A stretch of DNA of 64,000 nt from Diphasiastrum complanatum. Its lineage: Eukaryota > Streptophyta > Lycopodiopsida > Lycopodiales > Lycopodiaceae. The position numbers and the translations under genes are program-made. The notes beneath the pieces are model-generated. The model saw only the letters and a program-made list of their open reading frames with translations, was not told where the DNA came from and did not search any database. Position 1 is the first letter of the stretch. Every line of letters begins with the position of its first letter. Positions 14,360 through 26,959 of the stretch are shown in pieces. The stretch is from positions 25,491,106 to 25,555,105 of the forward strand of contig CM055100.1 of the NCBI GenBank assembly GCA_029204225.1, written 5' to 3'.

Positions 14360-17050
14360 CAAAGACTTACAACAAAAGCAATATTATAGATAACGTCCAA
14401 AAATGGTTGGGTGTATATATAATCTACACTTGAGCTAGATATCTACACCTCAAGATTTTGATAATCCACCCATGCAAGCATCTCCCCTCCCCACTTTTCA
14501 TCCCCCATTAAGTTTAATTTACCTTCAAGGTAAATCAAAATAGCAGATTGGTGCAATTAGTGGGATCTTGAGGGGTGTAGAGGGTGGCAAATTTTATTTT
14601 TGCAAAATGTAGGCCAGCCTCATGCACCTCCAACACAGGCAGCCCACAACGTTGTAAGCTTGTTAGGTTTATCATGAACTAGCATAGGAATAAAAAGGGA
14701 GCCTTAAAATGTTCACAAACTCGAAACTGGCTGTTATATTTGGCTTTAAAAAAAATTAGATATCCTGATTCCTAAGCATGTGAGTCTTAAGAAAACAATG
14801 TAGCAAATTGCAATTCATTTGTGGTCACGTGCAGGTTTCCAATATTGTCCAGCATGGATATTTATAAGTCCAGCATTTGCCTGTCTTGGAGAAAGTACTC
14901 AGAGCCTGGTAGACTAGATCACACCATCTGCTATTAAGTCACTCATTTCTTGCATTTAGCTTTTGTTGCTTTCAAGCTGCTTCCTGGTTCCATGTTCCAA
15001 CTACTGGAATCTGCAATGTCTAAGAGAGTGATAAAAGATCACAAAAGTACGAAGTCTTGCATGTCATGTACTCAGCTGCAGCCTGCAATGATAAAAGAAC
15101 TACACGTTACAACGATGACTTCCAAGTAAGGATGAATCAAGCAACGAATTAAAGTTAAAGCTTACAGAGAGAGTATTACATTGAAGAATGTGCAATCACC
15201 ATCGATGAAGAGACTCAAGAGTACGTACTGATCACTGATCAGGTTGTCAGGTTTGAGATGAGTCAGGGGCCAGGAACACGTAGAATCGATACCAGTACTG
15301 AAGCTGCTGGCTCTTGAGGCCTGGATGAGGCTGGATCCTGCCCGACGCAGCCCGAGGCACTAACTAGCCCTTTTCGTGAAGCATAAAGTACATAAAATTA
15401 TGAAGGATATATGATACTGCATGTCAATCAAAGGAGGGCCAATAGACAAGGTTTATATTAGATGTTTAAATGCAATGGTAATTTAAAGATTTGGTGAGAA
15501 AGGTATATATCTCAAGTATTTTAAAGAGGCAAAAAGTTTTTTGACTACAATATAATTTATTTGTCTTTATTCAAGTTTCTATGTGATCTCACTATAGATA
15601 CATTTGTATCCCTTCTGCATCTTAAGATGTGAAACATAAGCAGAATCATAATATATTTCAAAATGATGAAATAATTTCGATTGGATGCGAACGACCTTTT
15701 CTACATTGTTAGTACTTGTTATAAGTTAGAATTGTCAGTAATGTTTTGTTGGCATGTTGCCATGAAGAGGGGGCAATTGTCCTCTTCAAATTTTTCAAGA
15801 AGGAGATTATGCCTGTCTCCTTGCAATTTCGCAATATGAAATTTGAACTTTGAAGTTTGCCTCGTAGCCGTGTTTTCCAACAACCAGCCTGTACCTTTTT
15901 CAATTTCCTAGCATTGTTTTCCAACAAACAGCTTATGCCTCTTTCAGCGACAGTGTTTCCCAACGACCAGTGATAAGCCATGAGTTTTTTGCAACGAGCA
16001 ACTAGTTTGAGCAACCACCCAGTAGTCTTTTCCAACGACAAACAAAAATGTTTCAATTTGCTAGTGTCACAGAGCCAGTACTTTTTTTTTCACAATTCAA
16101 CCTCCTGCATATTCATTTTTCTTTGACAAATACGTTCTTGGGACTGTGGCTATTATTTCCTTAGATGCCACAGCAACGCAGATGAGCCTGCATGCAGCGA
16201 CAGTAAGCAGTTTTCAAATAGCAACAAACGTGAACAAAAATATGTGGAAGTCACACCAACAAAACGATGTGTGGGTGAGACAGCCTTCTCTTTCAGGGAC
16301 AAACTAGGCTTGTCTGCTTCAACAGTCACTGAAACTGTTGAATCAAATGTTGATTCAGTTGTTTTGTGGCGATACAAATACCGATGGAGGTGGAGGACAT
16401 GTTGACAATGTTCTTCGCATTCATTTATAGTAGAAAATTCTGAAGTGCCAAGGTACATATAGCCAATCTGAAGTGTCACGTAGGCAGCAAGATTCCAGAG
16501 CCAGCAGACAACAATTTTTTTCCCTTCAGTTCTTGTTTTTTGCTTTTAAACTTTTCTTCCAAAACCTTCAATTGCTTCATGGCAGCTTCAATGCAGGTAG
16601 CAACGATGGTCGCGCTTCAGAACAGCAGGGCTGTCTCTCCACAGTTGCGATTGATCTTTCAGGCAACAAATTTAATCTGTTCCTGGCTAGGCCCAACCCT
16701 GGCGCTCTCACATATAGCCACGAATCCAACAAGATAGAGACAGTGACACGCATATAGCTCCTAATTTAAGAAATCAAATCAACACCCTCAATTGTATTTC
16801 AAATTTACAACACTTAAGATGCCACGTGGATAGCCTGAACATTGAGAAAACTTTGATGATGGCATAGGTACATTGAGTTGGAGAAAATGAGGCTATTGAT
16901 TCATTGTAAGAGTTGCAGCAGAAATCCAAAACATTCACATAACCAAGTTGTTGTAACCTATAGCATAAAAACAAAGAAAATTTTGAAATTCACAAGCCAA
17001 AAGCTTATTTGGCAGGTATACAACAAAGGCATTTGAGAAACGTATCATGA
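14360..17050. other. No gene recognised; short degenerate repeats near 15.87-16.05 kb
   Basis: There is no supported gene. Between about 15870 and 16040 the phrase TTTTCCAACAACCAG recurs four times in diverged form. Frames at 15709-16056, 16153-16479 and 16473-16757 show no known motif. The 3' end of the Helitron described below should lie near the right side of this stretch, but I could not place it. Confidence 0.35.
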
Positions 17051-17056
17051 AGAGAA

Positions 17057-17398
17057 TTATAGGAGCTTGAGTCTCTTTAAATACCAGTATGCCTTTGAAT
17101 TTATAGGATTACATCTTAGCTTGTTGTATCCAGACTCGCTTTTTGATTTGTAATGTCGAACATAAAACTTTTCGATTCTATTAGCTATTTTTCTATCCTC
17201 AACAACATCTAAAACTTGAACATGAAACAGCTCATAAAAAGACCAATCCATAGAATAGGGTTTTCTCATTTTTTTTGGGTGGCAGCCTTGCACGTTGTTG
17301 CAAGCGGCGTCGTAGATTGCATTTTTGGTTTGGCCGATGTAGACACCATGGGTTTCTTTGCATTCTATTTTTTAGATTTAATATTTGATCTTGGACAT
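17057..17398 (-). pseudogene. Small GIY-YIG nuclease ORF, broken by two stops
   Basis: Starting from the ATG at 17398 this is a 113-codon frame. Codons 7 and 9 are TAA, where the family has the first conserved strand (the GIY part, here reading K-Y-stop-I-stop-KIEC). It continues with THGVYIGQTKN (the YIG part), YELFHVQVLDVVED, the catalytic Glu in NRIEKFYVRHYKS, and SGYNKLRCNP, which is the family's usual conserved Asn region. GIY-YIG domains cut DNA in homing endonucleases, UvrC and Penelope-type retroelements. Here the domain stands alone, on the same strand as and about 450 bp downstream of a Helitron helicase. Two intron-like borders (acceptors near 17517 and 17420) lie between, so a spliced fusion to the helicase is possible but not shown. 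The family call is firm; the link to the Helitron is inference. Confidence 0.75.
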
Positions 17399-17829
17399 TT
17401 TTTGTTGCTGTTGTTTCCTGCAACCGGAAATCATATTAGTTTAATAGAAAGCTTATAAATGAAAAAGAAGATCATTGTATGGTTCAAATTCACCTGTGTA
17501 CTGGATGCAGATGGTAATGCCAATCGAGAAGTTTCTTCCTGCAAGAAATTTTGTGTTAATATGTAATGAGTTAAAATGGTTACTTATAATCATGGATATG
17601 AAAATGTAGATGGCAATACACACTTATTGGGTCAGTGATCATTGTAGAAACTTCGCTTTCAAGAATCTCCAAAACCGTGTCAATTTGAATTGTAGCTTCG
17701 TACCGTCTTCTGCGAAGTGGCCCAATTTTTTCGCCAAATCCATTGTGATTGCGTTTAGTTAGGCACGACTCATGTCTTTCCAATCATTGATTGGAATCTT
17801 GTAGCCGAAGTAAAGATGATGGTTGTTGT

Positions 17830-18953
17830 CAGTTCATGAATCTTGGAATATTTGAAGGCAGTTATGTGAGCTATGGCGCCATTGACTATACCATTTGAAA
17901 TATCCAAATTTGCAAGTACCATCACCTTCGCTCCTATAGCTAGCTTTGGAATTTTTGATGGAATAATGGATCATTGATCCATGTTGTTAGATCGCTTTCT
18001 AATGTAGCATTTTTTTTAACAGAAATTTGTAGTATATCCGAGGTAGAAAATAGTTTTTCTAAAAAGAGGTTGTTGAAATAGAGCATGTTTTCTCTATGAA
18101 TACATATGATGGTCGTATTATGGTTTGTTACATCAGGTATGTCGGACCTAGAAAGTAGACAATTACTTGATGTTTCATATATTTCTTGTTGTGTGGGCTT
18201 TTGGAATCTTATTTTGTTCAGGAAATGAAGGTATTCGGGATCTTCAACATGTCTAATTGAGTAGGATAGTTGCAAGTGTGTTGCAATTTTCCAGAATGGA
18301 GAATTTGAAAGGTGACATATTAAGCAAAGTGATTCTGATTTGTGTTTACAAATGGCTGGAAGTTGTGCATGATCACCCACTAAAAGTAAGATATAATTTC
18401 CAAATACAATGCTAGATAGATCCTTTTTTACTTGAGTTATTTGATGAATTACATATGTTAAAATTTGAGCAGTTAGCATCGACATTTCATCTATTACGAT
18501 ATATCTTGCCTCAGATATTAATCTGTGTCGAAAATCGGTTGGTATTAGATTTTTTATATAAAGTTGATTTATTGGAATTGCGAACAAGTTGTGCACTGTA
18601 AATGCCTGTTTTGCTAATCGAGATGCAGTTGCACCTGTAGTTGCGGCTAACAAAATTGGTTCTCCTTCCGGGATACATTTGTAAGTGAGGTATTGTATCA
18701 GGAATGTTTTTCCACTTCCTGGAGTGCATGATAGGATAAACAATCCCGATTTTGAGCTTGCAATAATTTTATATACTTTTTCTTGTTCGTCAGTAAGCGA
18801 TGAATTCTGCATGTTTTCAAATTCAAATTCCAAACCCAAATCATTTTTTGTATCTTTTGGCAAAGATATGCTTTGTGCATTTTTTATTGCTGAATTTGAC
18901 ATTGTTAATGTTTCGCTGATAAGCAATGTTTTTTGTAGAAGTATATTTGACAT
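17830..18953 (-). pseudogene. Helitron PIF1-type helicase domain
   Basis: An open frame of 337 codons (18953-17940) reads a superfamily 1B helicase. It has a Q-like start LTDEQEKVYKII, Walker A SCTPGSGKTFLIQYL (GKT kept), ATTGATASRL (Ia), Walker B RYIVIDEMSML, motif III LLLVGDHAQLPAI and LQLSYSIRH (IV region). After a break near 17940 it continues with KVMVLANLDISNG and VNGAIAHITAF, the typical Helitron helicase block V. The last motif (AYAIT-KSQG type) is not readable. In Helitrons this domain unwinds DNA during rolling-circle transposition. It follows the Rep part on the same strand, as in the single RepHel protein of the family. Confidence 0.88.
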
Positions 18954-21420
18954 TTCTTGTCATTGTTCTCTTTCAAGAAGTTGTCTATTGGCGTATTCTG
19001 CGATATATATATCAATATCCTCCTCTTTCTCAACAAAATTTTAAAGTACGCACTCCAAGAAATATGAACGATCAGTATTATTTTCTGCTATCAATTCTTG
19101 CTCATTACGAGAACATACTTTTTTTAGCAAGACATTGAAAAAGAAGGCTTCTGTATGATGCACAGGATGATAATCAATAAATTTTACAGGTTTACTACTC
19201 CTATACAAGTAGTTTTCTGTCTTGTCAATGTAATCAAAAGGAGTATTGACTTTTGGTTTTTTTTCTACATCATACATACTCTAGAATTTATAGAATGTTA
19301 AATTTTTCAATTGCATAGGTCTGTATGTGTAAACATCAATTGGATGGAACATCAACGTGTTATTTCGACTCACATATCTACATCTAAGATTTGGAGGAGA
19401 ACTATCAACATAATGAACAGCTTCGCTTCTTTTTATCATAGGAATTTGCAAACAAGCAAATGTTATTTCAGGTAGGCTTGTTGGCTGTGATTAGTTTTAA
19501 CATGTTGTCGTCCATGTGTTCTAATCCTATTCGTTTTGCATCGTCTAGCTTCAAATGTCCATATGGTTCAGACTTCATAGCATATTTTAGAATGTAATAT
19601 GACCAATTTGTGTTGGAAATCCTTTGTAAGTTCATGTGCGCTTTTCAAAGAAAAAGTATAGTTGGGTGATATGGTACTACATTCCTATCTTCATATCTAG
19701 GTCGATAATATATCCAACTTCTATTTTCAGAACTTACATGTGTTGGTGATGAAGATGGTTGGAATGGAAATCCATATTTGCATGAATTTTTTTTGTTGCC
19801 TTTTATTCTGCAGTTTTTTCGACAATAATGGATTTGTTTTTTAACAAACAAATTGTATAGCTCTCTATCAAATTCACTAATAGGCTCGTCAATTTGTGCA
19901 ATTGGTTATTCCATTTTTGTTGGAATGCATGCAACAATTTCATTTGAAATTGTTTCCACATCTTCTTCTTCAACAAAACATGATATGCGCATGAATAGAT
20001 CCTCTGTTTTGGATCTCATATCGAATGACATGATGTTTGATTCTTTCTAACAAGAAGTGCTTTGAAAGCAAATAGTCTCTCATGAATCTTTCCAATCGGG
20101 CCACAAATAACATCGTGCACTCAATCGGACAATGTCACCAATCAAAATCCATGTTTATTTGTTGTGCAATCTTCTCTATTTCGGTGATTTCAAACCATCT
20201 CGTCTCTGAATTTTCATCCGCAGTCAATGTTAAAAAAAAGTTGGAGGAGTCCCTAGTGTTCAACCATTGTTAAGAGATCTTTTAAATTGTGTCTATGCCA
20301 AGATGGTGTGTTTGGAATTTCAGTTGGTAGAGTATATTTTAAAACGTGACTGAATATTTGTCGTTCAGATGCTTTCTTATTCTTTGAGAGATAGCTAATT
20401 ATATCTTTTTGTAGTACTATTGATGGAACGCTATTTGACATTAAAATTGCTTGCCTAATTTGGTATAAGACTATTATGTAGGGCGGATATAGTGTAAAAA
20501 TCGAAAAGAAAGAACTTGCTCGTAGGCTAGCATAATCAAGGAAGCTTATATTTCCATCATAAAATCCATGAGCAAATGGAAATGAAAAAGGAAACAAACT
20601 TGTTTCCAATGTTAAGGTAGGTTCGTCATGATGTTGACTATTATTTACAAGCCCTATATGTTTTGAATAAACTTTGTTATTGTTTCTTAGTTTTACATTT
20701 GAATCTTGATAAATATCATGATGTCGTTTGTCGTTATGCCTCGATAATGGGGTTGTATCTTCTAGTAGAATATATGATTTTTAGAGGGGATCAACGGTCA
20801 TAGTTTCATATGCAATATTGCTAGGGAGAAGATGATCGATAGATTGTAGAGAAATGAAGGCTAGACTATTGTCCGAAGCATTTTTCTCATAGATTGTGTA
20901 AAACTTTGCAAATAACGGATTGTGTTCCAAATTTTGTTTTAACAATCTCTAGAGGGACTTTTTCTTTGTAGACTCATTTTCAATATGTAGATCACATGCA
21001 ATTGCATTATCAAGCAATGGTTTTCTTGTGATCCAGCATTTTGAAAAATATTTATACCGTCTTTTTTATTCAATTGAAACATCAACGAAAGCTAGATTTT
21101 GCACTAGAAAAGGCTCTAATCCCAATATGCTTCGTATATATTCAGGTGATTGAAATGTGATGTAGTGTATATATGGAGGTATGTTATCAATTTCTAATAT
21201 GTTCTTTTTTGGAAATGCGGTGCATGGAAAAAGTTGAGCTATCACAAGTGGAACAACATTTCATACATTTTACCAGATTCATACTGGCTTCTGACCATTG
21301 TTTATTCATCTCTGAAATTTCTAGTCGCGACCTGTTGAAGAGTATAAAATTGTCCCTTTGGTTTTTCAATCTCACAATAACAATGGCAGCATTCAAAGTG
21401 GTGCATCGCTAATCCATCTC
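18954..21420 (-). pseudogene. Helitron Rep (HUH/tyrosine recombinase-like) region
   Basis: Reading minus-strand frames in order, I find a Cys-rich start (CCHCYCEIEKPKGQF, ~21385), YIHYITFQSPEYIRSILGLE, then TSLFPFSFPFAHGFYDG (20609) of the Helitron-like N domain. Rep motif 1 is FFLTLTADENSETRW (~20240). Motif 2 is HCPIECTMLF (~20115). Motif 3 is YEIQNRGSIHAHI, with the metal-binding His pair (~20000). Further on are CKYGFPFQPSSSP and DRNVVPYHP. The double-tyrosine region is WSYYILKYAMK (~19595), followed by HHTEAFFFNVLLKKV. At least three frameshifts and several stops separate these blocks. The protein nicks and joins single strands in rolling-circle transposition. The order Rep then helicase fits one element. 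Confidence 0.85.
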
Positions 21421-21603
21421 AGCTACTCGCACTTGCAGATCTGGTGCCGCCTACTCGTCCTCCTTCAGCCATGGCAGCCAAATCCGGAGCTTTTTACTCT
21501 ACATCTTCAACGGATCCTGGAAACGCTCTGCCCCCAGTAGAACAAATAGTGGCTTCTGCTTCCGGGGAAGTGTCCCTTAGAATCCATAGTTCAATTCCAG
21601 CTC

Positions 21604-21630
21604 TCTCTCTCTCACACACACACACACACA
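21604..21630. repeat. (TC)n(CA)n short microsatellite
   Basis: CTCTCTCTCTCTC runs straight into ACACACACACACA. Confidence 0.85.
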
Positions 21631-21785
21631 TTTTGCATGCATGGGTAAATCCACCTCTTTTCTTATCAAGGTTTTTTTCTTATAAAAAGAGTGAGAGTGA
21701 GAGATTAAAAGATAGCATGCAAGGGTGAAAGTTAATCTCAAAGAATGTGTGTTTGTCTTGTGTGTGTTGTGTGTTTTCTTTTGGG

Positions 21786-21788
<3 letters not shown>

Positions 21789-21834
<46 letters not shown>
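21789..21834. repeat. (AG)n microsatellite, ~23 units
   Basis: Pure AG tract. It is followed by two diverged ~58-bp copies (about 21845-21960) sharing GGATGAAAGAGA and CTCTCAAAACTTAGCCACAA. Confidence 0.95.
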
Positions 21835-21839
<5 letters not shown>

Positions 21840-22162
21840 AACTGAGTGAATGAAAGAGAATGGAGGTATGCTAACCTCTCAAATCTTAGCCACAAATGAA
21901 AAATGTGTGGATGAAAGAGAGTGAAGGTTTACTCACCTCTCAAAACTTAGCCACAATGGCTAAGTAATGGATACTTGTTACTTTTTCTGCCCATTTTTTG
22001 GGCACCTTAAAAAGCAGAAAGTTGCATGTAATTTTTCTGCAGTGTGAAACCTCACGCTTTCCTCCGCTCCTCTGCCCAGTAAGGATTTTCGGAGCCTAAA
22101 AGTTCTGGAAATCCATACCGGTCTGCCCCGGCACCTTCCATAATATGTAATATGTAAAAATT

Positions 22163-22244
22163 GATGAACTTTGGGACTCTTGTGAAACATGAATTTGCAG
22201 TTGGATGAACTTTGGGACTCTTGTGAAACATGAATTTGCAGTTG
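22163..22244. repeat. Perfect 41-bp tandem duplication
   Basis: Two identical 41-bp units, each starting GATGAACTTTGGGACTC and ending TTTGCAGTTG. The lack of differences suggests a recent event. Confidence 0.9.
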
Positions 22245-22259
22245 GATAATGACTATCGC

Positions 22260-23700
22260 TGTCAATTCAAATAGTAGCTCTGCCAGAGACAGAGGTAAAC
22301 CCCAATGGTAAAAAAAAAGAAAAAGAAAACCTGCTCCTAGGGCCTACACAGTGTATGTCACACACTCTCCGGTCCATGCTACAGCTGCCTTCTTTAGCCC
22401 ATCATTTCCTGTAGGTAGAGCCATTACCCGACTTGGTGCTACTTTATATTCGAGATCTCCTTCACATGAAGCCTCATGATCACAGCATAGCAATAGCATA
22501 CCATCTAATCTACCGTGACTAAGCACGGTATGCTTCCATTAGTTTCAGAAATCCAGTTAAATGTATCGCTGAACCTTTCATGCTCAGTACTGACACCAGT
22601 GATTACCCTCTGAACTGGGATATATAGAATCGTTATGAGAAAGTAGATTGAAAATAGGCAATTTTTATGTAGCAAAACTCATTACTTGCTAAATTCTCGA
22701 AGAATGACAAAAGAAAGGACTCGTGTTGATAGCAACCTGGGATTCTAGTTCTGGGCAGGGCAGAATTTGCAGCTTTGGTGCTGTAACCCGTTGCAAACTT
22801 GTATGTAAAGCAGCCTGCTGTTCATTGCAAGCAAAGTACGTCCTTGTACTTCTTATTCACATGTTTAAATCTTACGAATTGTTGCTTACTTTTGTAAGGA
22901 AAGGGACGTCCAGGGATCAGCGCTCCGGGCCACCAAGCACGAGTGCAGGGTTGCACAAACTGTGAGGGTGTAATTGCAAACGAAGAAATCCCCATCAACG
23001 AGCCCAGCTGGGGTATGTGGAGTACGGGATCTCTAATCGGGCTGACGGCCAGTTTCCCCGAATCCCAAGGCGCCTGATTTGCAGTGATCCCGACTAATTT
23101 CCACAAATCAGTGGTCAAATATTCATTCCATGATGTACTCTATTTGGGCTGATGAATCATGAATCCACACTAATCACCTACTCAACTGCGATTTTTCATC
23201 GTTCCTACGTGAGATTCGAGAATCCTGAATGAGACACCGAAGCTTCTGATCCAATCTCTGTTCACTCACGTTATGTCTTACGTAGTAATGCAGCTCAAGT
23301 AAGCAGCTTCTTTATCTCCCAAAAGTAGTTCTTATTAACAACGACACATCAGAAAATAAGAATGGAAACTCGGTGTCTCTCTCATGCATAAACTTCACCG
23401 CCTCTCTAGTGTGTGCACAAGAAAAATATGACATGTTCCTAAATATGACATGTTCCTACATAGGAAAATTGTAGAATTTCCTAGTTAGAGACTATTTTTA
23501 CTAGTTTAGAGACTCCTCCTAACTAGGAAAACATTTTTCCTAGTTTACAAATGTTTGTGCACAAATTCTATCTAAGGAAAACATTGAAATTATATTGTTA
23601 GGAAAACATTTTTCTAAATAGAAAAATGTATGTGATATCAAGTTAGTTTAGGAAAAACATTTAATTTTCTAGATACCTTTTGAATTATGAATTAAAAAAG
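22260..23700. other. No gene recognised
   Basis: No motif-bearing frame. Frames at 22344-22526, 22723-22965 and 22822-23118 overlap on opposite strands without recognisable content. Near 23450-23660 the words TTCCTAGTTTA and GGAAAACATTTTTC recur. Confidence 0.35.
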
Positions 23701-25490
23701 ATTCTTATGTATTATAAAGGCGTGCCTTTGTCACTTGATGTAGCTCAAAATCGATGCAATATATCAATTGAGATATCACTTTCGATGCAATATATCAATT
23801 GAGATACAACTTTGGCATGTAATGCACAAGGTTGTTCATAGAGTGATCGAATTCAAAGAATACCGAGTTGCTTTCAAGCTTCAAATCATTCAAAGTTGAT
23901 GCATGTCACCCAAAATAGCTAAAATATAATGCCCAACAAGCGATTTGATGCTTATCATTAAGCAAAATTCACCAAATGATCAAAATTGACCAATCTCAAT
24001 GCTTCAAATTGTTCGAGTACGATCCCTTATCAATGGAAGCATTTCCTATCACTTCAGATAGCTCAAATATGATATCTATTTCTCAAGATAGCTTGAATTT
24101 AATGCCTACACACAAGAATGCTCAATTTTGATCCTCACCTATAGACATGGCTCATTGAGTGATCGAATTTGACTAATATCGACTCAGTTGTACATTTAAA
24201 TTGCTCATGTTCGATCCGTTGTTGATAGTGTTGACCCCTATGACACAAAATATCCCAAACTTTATTTCACTTGAGATCAATCAATTTTGGCCCTTATCAC
24301 TCAAGAGTATGCGTTAAGTGATTAAATTAGATGAATCCTAAGCTTAGGACAACTACATAGCTCAAATTTCACGCATATGACATAAAGATAGCTCAAATTG
24401 ATGTATAACATGTAATTTTGGACTTTATTAGTTGACATGGCTCATTGAGTGATCAAGTTCAATCATTTTTAAGTCTAGTACATTCAGATTGTTTGAATTT
24501 GATTGTTTTTTGATGGAGTTGACCCCTATCACATGAGATAGCTGAAATTCAATGTATATCACTCAAGATAGCTTGGTTTGGGACATTATCACTCAAAAAT
24601 GTTCCTTAAGTGATGAAATTAGAGGAATCTTGTGTCCAAGACTAATAATTAGACTAGAACCAACTTGATGTCTACATGTCTCAATAACTTCAGTTCAATG
24701 CCTATACTACAAGTTAGTCTCTATTTACTTTACATGGCTCATCAAGTGATCGAACTTAATCAATCTCAATTTTAAAGCATTTAGATTGCTTGAGTTCTAT
24801 CTCTCATTGATGGAATAGGTTCCGATCACTTGAGATAGCTCATATTGACATCTGCTAAAAAATAGGCCAATTACCTCTTCAGATTCTATTTGGACATCTA
24901 CCAATCAATACTCTAATTCAAACTATGACAATGAATGATGAGTCACTTGAGACCACTCAATTTTGGTCCCTATTGCTCAAGAATGATGAAAGCACAAGAG
25001 TTTTGAGCTTAGGATCACATAGCTCAAATTTCATCCACATAACTCAAAATAGCTCAAATTTAATGCATAGCATGTAATTTTGACTTCTATTAATTTACAT
25101 GGCTCAATTTCAGTCATTTTTGAGTCCAATGTGCTTAAGTTTCCTTAAATCTAATCTTTTCTTAACAATGCTGACCCCTATCACATGAGATAGCTAAAAT
25201 TCAATGTATAGCACTCAAGACGGCTTGTTTTTGGACATAATCACCCGAAATTTTTATTAAATGACAAAGTAGAGGGATCTTGAGTCCAAAATATTAAGCT
25301 AGCACAAATTGGATGTCTACCACTCGCAATAACTCGAGTTTGATACATATACTACAATTCAGGCTTTAACTGCTTAACATGGCTCATCAAGTCATCAAAC
25401 TCAATCGATCTCAATTCCATAGCATTCAGATTGCTTGAGGTCTATCTCTCATTGCTGGAATCAGCTTCTATCACTTGAGGCAGGAAGTAA
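23700..25490. repeat. Degenerate satellite-like array, ~290-360 bp units, ~650 bp higher-order period
   Basis: The phrases ACTTGAGATAGCTCAAATTTGATG and ATGGCTCAT-AAGTGATCGAA recur throughout. Copies of the second phrase start near 24150, 24439, 24737, 25099 and 25387, spaced about 290-360 bp. Alternate copies match each other best: 24439 with 25099, and 24737 with 25387, giving a ~650 bp super-period. Short ~30-bp subrepeats lie inside each unit. There are no genes here. Confidence 0.7.
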
Positions 25491-25704
25491 CAAGACAAGA
25501 TGAGAAAGAGGAGGCAATGAAGAGTTTGAAAAACATTAATAATGCAACAAAGTGGTACTTGAGAGAGAGGAGGTAGTGGATGGATTCTCAAGTGATGAAA
25601 ATGAGACAAAGGGAGTGGAGGATATAAAAAATGAGAGTGAGAAAGGGCATAAAAATAGCTAAGGGGGATGGGGCCAATAGCCTAAATTAAGAAACATACG
25701 TAGG

Positions 25705-25707
<3 letters not shown>

Positions 25708-25737
<30 letters not shown>
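25708..25737. repeat. (AG)n microsatellite, ~15 units
   Basis: Pure GA/AG tract beside the copia fragment. Confidence 0.93.
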
Positions 25738-25742
<5 letters not shown>

Positions 25743-25784
25743 CTAGCATAAAGGGATATGTGTGGAAGTTGATCATGCAAGATT

Positions 25785-26165
25785 CATGTGAATGTGTGAA
25801 GGAGGTCATCGTGAAGTAGAAAATTGGTGTCAAAAGCAAGATCAAATGTAGCATTAGTGGGGAGTAGGAGATGGGTTCCAAATGATACTAGAAAAATGAG
25901 ATTAGGAAGAAATATGACATTTCTAGAAACCACACACTTCTTTGAAGATGGAATGTATACCTTGTATCCCTTGCTTGCATTGCCATACCTGAGCATGATC
26001 CTCTTGATGATGGATCCTCCTTTGTCCTTGTCTCCAAAGGTGTATGCAATAGGAAACGCATCCAAACACCCATTGAGTCCTTGAGGTTGGGCTTCTTCCC
26101 ATATAAGACTTCAAATGGTGTTTTGCCTTCAATAGAGCTACATGGAACTCTCTTCATCAAATAGG
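25785..26165 (-). pseudogene. Ty1/copia integrase C-terminal fragment
   Basis: On the minus strand this reads SSIEGKTPFEVLYGKKPNLKD, then in a shifted frame VFGCVSYCIH. A third frame reads IMLRYGNASKGYKVYIPSSK and CVVSRNVIF. This is the region between the copia integrase core and the reverse transcriptase (HLRVFGC, then FLGYxxxxKGYRVY, then VVSRDVIFDE in the family). At least two frameshifts are present. Nothing of the core or the RT is readable. Confidence 0.8.
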
Positions 26166-26959
26166 GGTATAGGGAGAAGAAAACTCCTTTCTGGTGAATC
26201 TCACATGTGTGGGAATGTCACAAAGTGTGATAATGACATCCTAATACTTTGTGATTGCACATGATCAAGTGTAGATTGATAACCAAGATCTATCTCTAAA
26301 ATCTATGGCAAGGGACATATCTACATGCATAAAACCATCATTCAAGTAAATTCACATGTGTGGAGAGGTGTACAACAAAAAAATAAGCGTGGAAAAGCCT
26401 TGCTCTCGAGTAGAGAGAGAAATCAATATTAAAAAACTCAAGTAGAGAGAGAGTGTGTGTGTGTAGAAAAAGCTAGAAATGCAAAATCTCACTTTACTTC
26501 CAAGGTCTCAAGTACATAATGAAGCTATCCATCCTTCTAATAGGAACTTGTGGAGGAAGATGCTCAAAATCTATTGGACCCCTTTTTCACCTCCTCTAGA
26601 TGTGATTGGATGAGTGAATTATGACTCCCCTAATTTGATTGGACCATGTCCATGAAAATCCCTCTTTTGACTGGTCTCTTGATTTCATGCCAACACTTTG
26701 ACATGAGTCACATATCCAATTTAATTAGAACACTTGTAGCATGCCTAACTATCTTGAGCCACATCATGAAATGGTTTTGGCCTAATCATCAAAGTAGATC
26801 TCTCCTCCAACATTGGTAGAGCATATCTAGATTGACATATCAAAGCATAATCATGATGAAATTCAATCTCAAGACTTGTAAAAAACAAGCAAACTTTGGA
26901 TTCCTACTCCTCCTCAAGATATCCATAAGAGATCAAATTAGTGAAATATCGAGCTTACA

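Larger units (their letters stand above)
25500..26950. other. Sequence interrupting the satellite-like array
   Basis: This stretch lacks the array phrases and separates two parts of it. It contains a copia integrase fragment, an AG tract and otherwise no supported gene. It is probably an inserted, now decayed, retrotransposon. Confidence 0.5.
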
